In this document: piece by piece, positions 55,501 through 64,000 of the stretch
Position numbering within the stretch: position 1 is the stretch's first letter
Layout: each line of letters starts with the position of its first letter
Source of the DNA: Saccharum officinarum
Lineage: Eukaryota; Streptophyta; Magnoliopsida; Poales; Poaceae
DNA: 64,000 nucleotides
NCBI GenBank assembly: GCA_020631735.1
Contig: CM036215.1
Location: 16,394,346-16,458,345, forward strand
Reading direction: 5' to 3'
Notes under the pieces: generated by a model
The model's database searches: none
Told to the model about the DNA's origin: nothing
Seen by the model: the letters and a program-made list of their open reading frames with translations, nothing else
Translations under genes and position numbers: made by a program

Positions 55501-56059
55501 TCAACTCTTGTTCTTCGCCCATGAGCAGTGCAGTAAGCTCAACAGTTGGGACATCGATACCCACAAGGCCAGTAGCCTCCGCATAGACTGACACTACACG
55601 TGGATCAACAGGCACATAACTAGGCTTGGAGGTGTAGTCATCAAGCTTGTACCTCATTCGTCGTTTGCTCACCTCTTCCACATGAATCTTGATCTCCAGG
55701 ATCTTGCTGGCAATCTGATGGCGCACTCTCAACTTCTTTAGAAGCCTAGCCGTCTTCTTCACCAACCCTTTAGTTGCATCATTCTTTTCAAAGTGGTGTA
55801 TGAAGTCATCAATGCAGTCTTCGATGTCATACGACATATGTCTCACTTGGTTCCTCCACTCCTTGGCTGGAGCATCGAGGTAATCCATATCTGCCAGCTT
55901 CTCAAGAAGGGCGTTCATGCTTCTGAATTCCTCCTCCAGAGACTTCATCTCCTTGCGGACCCCTTTGAGCTTGCCATACTCCTCACCCATCAGTGTGGTC
56001 AGTTTACCAAGGAGGGAGTTCATAGCACCAGTGGAGGCGCTCACCATGGTTCCAGACAT
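52579..56059 (-). CDS. CC-NBS-LRR (NLR) disease-resistance protein, two exons
   Basis: Intracellular NLRs detect pathogen effectors and trigger immune signalling. Exon 1 (56059-55269) and exon 2 (54526-52579) join in phase at an AG|GT donor and CAG acceptor, giving 912 residues. The Rx-type coiled coil spans residues ~10-140, with the EDVID-like core IEDCIDDF (79-86). P-loop GFGGLGKTT is 193-201, kinase-2 YFIVIDDLWD 265-274, RNBS-B SRVLTTTR 292-299, GLPL CGGLPLAI 356-363, RNBS-D CLLYLGMYPED 416-426, and VHD (485-487) stands for MHD. About 400 LRR residues follow, with irregular grass-type repeats (KFLRTLQEFDFS, LTNLRDLQLDYDRL). The 742-bp intron falls just before kinase-2, a common position in grass NLRs. 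All key nucleotide-binding residues are present, so it looks functional. No integrated decoy domain. Confidence 0.93.
54527..55268 (-). other. NLR intron, 742 bp
   Basis: Donor AAGAG|GTATTA and acceptor TTTTTAACAG|GTATTTC. AT-rich with no recognisable insert. Confidence 0.88.
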
Positions 56060-57022
56060 CTCTTCCCCCTGTTCGTTCTATGCTCGATTTTCCTCCGTTG
56101 GCTAGCTCGCCTAATGGTTGGAGAACCTTTCCTTTTTTATTAAGAACACAAGTTAATTAATTTGGATCCTTTCCTCAAATCCACATACTCCCTTTGCAGC
56201 AGCAAGAGGATACAATCCATTTCCCTTTCGAATCATGGGGTTCTGTCCGCCGGAACAAAAATTCAATTCAGACTAAAAATTAAAGTAGTTGGAGGTTGCA
56301 GAAGATGTGGGGATTAGTGAGGCTGCTAGACTTTTGGTTTCTCCTCCTCGAGCATTTGGTCGAACAACTCGTAGGCAGAAAAACGCGGCAGCAGTAAAAG
56401 GACATGGCGGCGACGGCAGGTGGCACAGAACTATACCTTGGCCGATGAGACCGTCGAGCAGCGGCAAAGGAAAAGCAACGGCCAGCGAGCAGCGCACCCC
56501 GTGCGTCAAAGGCAAACGGCGAGGACTGGACTCTGGAGTCAGTCTCAATGATGTCTTCTCACCTCGTCACCCGCTGCTGCTGCTGGTGGCACGCGTTTTC
56601 CGAGTATATAATAATAGAGGAATATGGAGCAGGAATCGCTGAAGAACAGAGATTTGTTGGAGGAAAAAAAGATGGAGTGGGCGTTGGTTTGTACGCTTCG
56701 AAGAAGAAGGCCAGCGCCGCATCCAAGCGGGAAGCCTGCGATTATTGGCGAAAATGGCGAAGGCCTGAATTGGTAGTGTGGGACCCATGCCAATGGCCAA
56801 TGGTCAATGGTCAATGATCAGCGCAATGGCTAATGGTCAATGGTCAGCTCAATACCCCTGTGACTATGATCTGGGAACAGATGGTGCCCAATGGCCAATG
56901 GTCAGCTCGACAACTCAGCATCAGCACAAAGGCACGTAGTACTACCTCCATCCTATGGATGGCCCTTCAGCTAAGTATAGTCTCTTTTGATTTCTTTCAT
57001 CTCAGTCGCATTTCCTCCCCTA
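56060..57022. other. NLR upstream region; GC-rich patch and ATGGTCA repeats
   Basis: 56290-56560 is GC-rich with no convincing frame. At about 56788-56910 the motif CAATGGTCA/CAATGGCCA recurs six or more times in direct orientation. The NLR promoter should lie within the first few hundred bases after 56060, but I see no clear TATA box to assign. Confidence 0.45.
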
Positions 57023-57115
57023 GGCCTTGTTTAGATGCGCATGTATTTATTTCAATCCATATGTGTTGAAGTGGATTGGAGTAAAATTAAACTACACATG
57101 CATCCAAACAAGACC
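57023..57115. mobile_element. 93-bp Tourist-like MITE
   Basis: The ends GGCCTTGTTTAGATGCGCAT and (reverse complement) GGTCTTGTTTGGATGCATGT are inverted repeats, flanked by CTA and TTA. This is the PIF/Harbinger-type end and target preference. Confidence 0.7.
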
Positions 57116-59134
57116 TTAGATTTATGCAATGATTTTGAAACTATTATTTAACAGTATCCATATGTTGTTTAATGTTAATCTAGTAAGCAGACCACTTATC
57201 TCGAAAATCATAACGTTCCTTACTTTTGCTAGCACATGTTCCTTCGGTTTTCTAGTTGTTATTACATATAGTTGTACTAGAGAGCCAATCTACTTTGCTT
57301 TTTCCTCATATTTTAGGACAAATGGGTTCTTTTAGGCAAAACATGATATTCCTGTGAAACCAAAATCCTTGATTTTGTAAGAAAATCGTATCGGTAAGAC
57401 AACAAGCAAGATAGTAGTGTCAATCATAACTTTGAACTACTGTATTCATCTTTTGCGTATGACTACAACTCTTATGTTAGTGACATTCTTCATCGATGAA
57501 TTTCTTCTTTTGTATCTGACATTCATTTCTTTTTTACTTAAGTTTGTTGTACCCCCTCCTTCCTGTGATAACATTCTCTGTTTTAATTAAAAAAATATTG
57601 TAGTTATGGGTTGTAATCTATTTCCCTCTTGATACTTATGCAAATCGATCCCTGATCCTAAGAATCGGAGGCTCTTTCTGTAACATTGAACTTGTATTGT
57701 GCTTTCTAGCAATGTTTACAAATCGTATAGTCAAACCTAGTCAACATGGGACCAACATGATTAGTCATTTGACCAGACCAATTAGGCAAACCTAGTCTTT
57801 GAAAAGATTTAGATGGCTAGACAAGAGTAAATAGCCTATAAAAATTTTCTCTACAAACTCAACAATCACTAGAACAAAGAAGTTAGTAAAAATAACAAGC
57901 CTAAGTCTCTACTTTGCCTAGCTCTATTTCGTCCAAGCAAGCCCCTACATGATTTTAGTAGTAAAACAATTCTTTCACTCCACACAAGAGATACTAGCTA
58001 AACAAGGCTACTCTAGCTAGATGCAAGACAATTGTCAACCTTATGACTAGGGTCTAGACACCCTACACCACGACTAGACCTGTCTAGATGTATTAGACGG
58101 TTTTGTACTACAAACATCTAAAATTCCATACAAATGTCAAAGAAATGTACATGTAATTGTCTAATTGTACTCTAGCACCCAAAGCACAGAAAAACTATGA
58201 TAAGTTGATAACATATGAACAACCTAGATTTAAAAGATGATATTTCCCAATACTTAGCTTCTCACACATCTAATCTAACATCTCTCTAATTAACATAGAA
58301 ACATGACGTACAATTGGCAATTTAGAAACCAAAAGAAGAAAAGAGAACCATGTATTGTGATAGTAACATAGTTCTCACTTCTCATTCTCACCAGAACATA
58401 CTAGATAATCGATATGATATGGTAATTAGTAAATTCTAAGTTGTATAATTATCAGATCAGGTAGTTAGCTATATTATAAGCTATATAATTATATGATATG
58501 ATACTTAACTAAATTATACACTATATCAATTTGCGTGGGATGGCAGAATGCATCCCTATGCACTACTTGGGGTGAGATTTGGGCTACGCCTCGGACACCT
58601 ATTCAATTGTCTAATACCATCTAGCGCTTGCCTAGCCCTCACGTCTAGACAATCTTTGACTAGAGTTGACCATCTAGATGGTCTAACCGTCTAGCCCAAA
58701 GTCTAGGAGCTAAATTAGTTGTTAACCCAGTGACTAGCATCTAGACGTTGTCTAGACGGGCTAGACTTACATCTAGGTGAACACTGTGAGCAACTAAACT
58801 AGCTACTCTACTACTAAGGCTTCAAATAACTAGAGAGCTGCTACTAATAACAAGCAATTGCCGCACAAGCAACATATGAATGTAACTGAACAAATGTGGA
58901 GCTTAATACCGAACCGGGCAAGAGATGAACACAAGATTTATCCCCATGGTTCGGTTGCTAATTGCTTTTGTGTGGTAAGGATTAGACTAGAATTCAAACT
59001 CTACTAGAATTGTGTAGGAGATTGCTTTGGGTGAAAATAGAGCTAGTGCAAAGTAGCTACTATTAGGGCCATATTTTGTTCTAATCAACTTTACTCTAGT
59101 CTTGTGAGTTTGTATGAAAAAAATTACAGGCCAT
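57116..59134. other. AT-rich repeat-derived spacer
   Basis: No gene recognised. 57700-58800 contains many GTCTAGAC/CTAGACGG-type palindromic motifs, and GTGAACACTG at 58779-58788 looks like a hAT end, but I could not place a matching left end or target duplication. 58915-58990 resembles LTR sequence of a copia element (ACACAAGATTTATCCC, GGTTCGGTTGC). Confidence 0.4.
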
Positions 59135-59816
<682 letters not shown>

Positions 59817-61059
59817 TGATCTGCTTGGTGTCCCACGCAAGGAAGGAAAGCAAACTTGAATATTAAAGAAGATCCTGGTCGGTTAGAATAGAAATCCTTA
59901 TCTGGCCAGCTATGGCAATTGTAACCGAGCAGGATTAGTTTCCATATTTTTAACCCTGCCCCCTGGACTATATAAGGCGGGCAGGGGATCCCCTTAAAAG
60001 ACATCTCATCATACACAGCAATACAAATCAGACGCAGGACGTAGGTATTACGCTCTCACAACGGCCGAACCTGGATAAAAACCTTGTTGTGTCTTGTGTC
60101 ACCATCTAGTTCGTAGCTTGCGCACCTGTCTACTGATAAATCACTACCTTGGACATACCCCTCGGTAGACTGCCGACCAGATTTCGTCGACAATGGCGCG
60201 CCAGGTAGGGGGTGTGCGTACAGACTCCCAGGCGAACCAGTTGGGAATTTTTTCGTTAATTATCTACTAAAAACCGGGTGAGTCGTTCTTTGCAACGATG
60301 TTGATTAGATCAATCTGCTCTTCGAATATCTAATACAGATTGATTTTTTTGCATGTAACGACTCATCTTCCTCGTTTGCGATCTACTTCTCTAATGTTAC
60401 CCTGTAGCTCGCTGAGATTAATATCGAGAATTAACTCGGCAACAACGGCCTCGGCGACTTCAGCGGCAGATATCCTATCACGGCACTGCGACGTCTCGAG
60501 GCAACTCGTCGCGAGATCGACATGTGGCTTCGACGATTAGCATCACAACGTATGGCAGAGCCTGCACTCCGACTTCAACGAATCTAGTCACGCTGCTACG
60601 CGATGGGGTCCACGCGACCCTTGATCAGGCATCGCTGGCGGCGGCGCTAGTCACTTCGTACATCGTCACCAATCGAACCACGAGAGAACAACACCTCGAT
60701 GGCTCGTGCATGCAAATCCGGCATGTATGAGTGTATGTATGTACTCATCATGCATGCACACGTATGGAGGCTCTTGTCATTAGATCCGACGCCATCAAAA
60801 ACTAAGTCAAGATTTTAGTTTCATAAATATTCTTACATATCTGCGTATATCTTTGGATCGACCTCCGTGATTTGTTAATGGCAGCCGCAGCGGCTCGGCG
60901 TCGTCTCTGCACGCTATTGGCATATCGTCAGTAGGACGTACGCGATTCGTCGTCGTCTGGCGGCGGCCCTGGTTCGCCAGCGTGGCTCTGCATCTTGCGA
61001 CAACCTAATGAAGCGCAGAGTCAAGCGGGCCCTAGCAGATCGATCACATCCAAGGAAGA

Positions 61060-61225
61060 AAGCGAGCCGTTGAGAGAGCTGCATAGAGCCTCCAAGCGAG
61101 CCGTGTCGAGCCATCAAGTGAGCCGCTGAGCGAGCCACGTCAAACCACAAGCGCGTCACTGAGCGAGTCACGTCGAGACATCAAGTGAGCCGCTGAGCGA
61201 GCCGCGTCGAGCCACAAGCGAGCCG
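61060..61225. repeat. GAGCGAGCC-type tandem repeats in Tat-like interior
   Basis: Imperfect repeats around GTGAGCCGCTGAGCGAGCC and CACGTCGAG with a period of about 60 bp. Confidence 0.75.
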
Positions 61226-62585
61226 TCAATCACCATATGTCTTCGAAATTTTCTTCATGGTTCTTTGCCAACCACCTGAGGGTGTGTTTCGCGCGTCAAA
61301 ATAAACTCCACGTATACCATCTTAAAAATAACATACGCTTCCGGTTGAGTGGATAGCTGAACAGCCACGTTTTCACTTGTGTTTTCCAGAGACGGTCATA
61401 TTTTCGGCTTCTCCCTATGCGTGCATGCAGCTCCGAGCTCTGCATATCGGGTGGTCGACAGCGACTCCTCGGGGATGCTAATACTCCTACACGCCCACGA
61501 GCTGAGCTCTGCGTTACGGATTCATCGGCTAGCCAGGGCTGGAGGTCTCAGTGACGAACTAACTACTCGCGCCAGTTTATAAGGAATATAAACACTTCAT
61601 CCAAACATGAACATGATGTTCATTTATATTTCACCAGTGTTGATTTTTTTTCTTTGGAGATCTTATATTTTATTTTATACATCATGTACTACCTATTCTC
61701 TATATTTATTTTTTAGGAGCAAGTTTTGGCTGCCGAGCTTATGCTCGGGGACTAAATTACTTGGAAAGGACAAGAAGATTATCGTCCGGGTTGTCGCACC
61801 ACCTCGCAGATGGACTTCACCATCAACCAACTGGTCGGAGTGTTCGGTGCTCACTCCTGCTCGGCGTTCACTCTGCCACCGACTAGTTGGTTGGACTGCT
61901 CGGTACTCGCCGACCAGTCATTCTAGTTATTCGTCGCTTGGACTTCATTGTCAGTTACGTTGGGTGCTCGCCAGCTGAGCAGGGACTCTTCGGTGTTCGG
62001 ATTCTTTGTGCAAGAGTCACCAGCTAAGATGGGGACTCCCTTGATGGTCGGATTGCTTTGTCTTCACTTCGCTCTGATTAAGCTGGTGTGCTATCAAGTT
62101 GCTCCATACTGTTCGGATCAGAGTGTTGATCTTGGGCAGCACGTCGGGGGCATTGATAAGTACATTACAGACTTATTTTCTTTGACCCTGCTACAAGATG
62201 TTTCTTCATCCTCTAGCAGGCTCGGAGACTATGTATGTACACGTCATCTTTGCGATGAGTGTACTACTTTTTCTGCAAGTTTCTCTCAGCTGAGCTGGGA
62301 CTGGTTTTCAGCTAAGCTGGGGACTGGTCTTGGATTTGAAGTCCACTATTCTTTTTGACCCTGACACCACGTGACTGAGTCACCTACTATCAGGTTCGGG
62401 GACTAAGTGGCTACACTTCACCTAGCGGTGAAGGTAGTGCTCTATTCCTGGTTACCCTCCTTATTGACTAAGGAATCTAAGTGGCTACACTTCACCTAAG
62501 GTGGAAAATTTTTAAATTTTATCTTGAACCCCTTACATTCTTCTGACAAGCCTTATTTGGTTAAGTCCGAGGTCTGCTACCTAGT

Positions 62586-62680
62586 TAAACTGGTCGGCTT
62601 CAATTATCTTCGCTTGGATCACCAGCTAAATTGGTCGGCTTCAATTATCTTCGCTCGGATCACCAGTTGAACTGGTCGGT
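62586..62680. repeat. Tandem duplication, ~47-bp unit
   Basis: Two copies of a unit containing GGTCGGCTTCAATTATCTTC and GGATCACCAG in the 3' interior of the Tat-like element. Confidence 0.88.
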
Positions 62681-63184
62681 TTCGTATTAAACTGCTCGGA
62701 CTTGATCAAAACGATGTTGCTCAGTAGATACAAGGCTCTCGGGGACTAGTTGTAGGGGTATAACCCCGTTTAACCTCATGGTTATACATGGGCCACGCCA
62801 TCAAAGGTAGTACAGCCCATAAGATGAAGTCGTGTGGTGCACGGCGCTGGTCAGCGTGCACCGCAAGGCTACAAGAATATATTATACCAAATAGAATACT
62901 TTACTTGTAATATTGTTCTTTCAAAATATATAAGGAGTGGTAGGGGTCCCCTAGCCGATAGGTCATCGAGACAACCAAATCTCGTACTCAATCAATACAA
63001 AATAACGGAGCACAGGACGTAGGGTTTTACGTCACACTGACGGTCTGAACCTGTATAAATCTTGTGTCTTATGTCTTGTGTCTCTGTTACCATCTAGTTC
63101 ATGTCTCGCGCACCTTCACCGATTCATCTACTACCATGAGCGTATCTCTCCCTATACTATCGACCTTATTTGGTCGACAGTGCC

Positions 63185-64000
63185 ACCTCCCCGATCCCCC
63201 ATTCGGCGCCCTTTAGGTCACTTCATCTCCATCTCTCCATCCATCCATGAGTGCAACGCCCCTCTGCCGCTCGGACCGCTCGGGTCCACCTTCTACTACG
63301 GCAATCCGCTCCCCGACGGAGTCTGGAGTGCCTGACGCGTGGCCGGCGGCAGGCGAGGGATGGCCGTGCGTGCCTAAAACGTCCTTGATTTTCACGAAGG
63401 AAAATCCACATAAACGCAGTGTAAAATGACGAAACAATCCATCAATTTACCCAAATCTCAGTGATACACAAAGTCATACACAATTATCAGAGTACAATAG
63501 AGAATTTTACATAAATTATTCTCTTCGTCACGCAGGACAGAACACACTCACACATAGCATCCAAAACAGCATCTAACGAAGATAGCATCGGAAAATGATC
63601 TCCTGGAACCAGCTCGAGCGCAGAACAGACCCTCTAGTCCTCCCAATCATCGCACTCGTAGTCGTACTCGGGCTTAGAACCTGTCAAAAATCTATCAGTA
63701 CACTTGGTACTGGCCACGCATCGCTCACCATATGCTTGCATTGCTTTGTGGAAATTAGAATACATTGAGGGAAGTAGAAAGAGACCTATTTAGGTTGTGG
63801 GTTTCCTAAGCAAGTAGTTAACATTTTAATAATAAGATGTTCATCAGATTTTAACCCATCTTATTCACACATTTTCCCCACACCCATCCCACACATCACA
63901 TCTCATCTCATTCTCTCTCTCTAGACGACGAGATCGACTCCCGCTCAGATCTCGCCTCAACGGCCAAAGCTGGAAACCAACACAAAACCTGGGGGAAAGG
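63185..64000. other. Window end, nothing firm
   Basis: 63200-63430 is GC-rich with overlapping 60-80-codon frames on both strands; one, LGPLGSTFYYGNPLPDGVWS, looks protein-like but has no context. 63890-64000 has a CT-rich leader-like run and could be the start of a gene beyond the window. Confidence 0.35.

Noticed and set aside
57660..58790. Possible hAT element ending in GTGAACACTG
   Set aside because: The left end CAATGTTTAC is only a weak match and no 8-bp duplication could be found.

Overview
The window looks like a nuclear scaffold from a grass, probably a panicoid/Andropogoneae species (sorghum, Miscanthus, sugarcane or maize relatives). That placement is an inference. It rests on intron-rich genes with GC-rich first exons, a maize-like bifunctional thiamin gene, a CC-NBS-LRR gene, a barley-CI-2-type protease inhibitor, and a dense load of grass-type transposons (Sirevirus LTR, Tat-like and chromovirus Ty3/gypsy, Stowaway/Tourist MITEs, Au-type SINE, RTE and L1-like LINEs). 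A run of 100 N at 429-528 is an assembly gap. I see no CRISPR array, no canonical tRNA or rRNA gene and no bacterial-style operon.

Layout: 1-4790 is retrotransposon debris: a copia integrase on the minus strand, the gap, then a decayed Sirevirus 3' region and its 1.68-kb LTR with a palindrome-rich promoter. 6427-11520 (minus) is a nine-exon TH1-like gene (HMP-P kinase + thiamin-phosphate synthase) with an in-frame TAG at 6931-6933. 13228-13473 (minus) is a potato-inhibitor-I/CI-2 gene. 14538-14947 (plus) is a two-exon candidate cysteine-rich secreted peptide gene whose exons join out of frame. 14988-16539 holds a Stowaway MITE and a hAT element with clean target duplications.

18060-27752 is a three-level nest: an L1-like LINE carries a 6-kb Reina-like chromovirus (18365-24329), and that element carries a complete 610-bp TRIM-type mini-LTR element (22471-23080). 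A second L1-like fragment is at 30630-31828, an RTE fragment at 32190-32490, and a decayed copia-like element with a fresh-looking SINE at 32771-34915. 35289-38545 (minus) is a four-exon FLX-like coiled-coil gene with seven in-frame 12-residue repeats at its N terminus. 39400-47360 is mostly DNA transposons (hAT, CACTA, MITEs) and GC-rich islands.

48605-50715 (minus) is the decayed 3' end of an NRDE2-like gene. 51102-51827 is a tandemly duplicated PLAC8-family exon. 52579-56059 (minus) is an intact-looking two-exon CC-NBS-LRR of 912 residues. 57000-64000 is repeat-rich and includes a 3.45-kb Tat-like LTR element with no recognisable pol.

How the genes work together: they are unrelated housekeeping, defence and regulatory genes separated by transposons, and nothing suggests a cluster with a shared pathway. 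The protease inhibitor, the cysteine-rich peptide and the NLR are defence-type genes, but they lie tens of kilobases apart. Exon boundaries were read by eye from splice consensus and frame continuity, not from transcript data.
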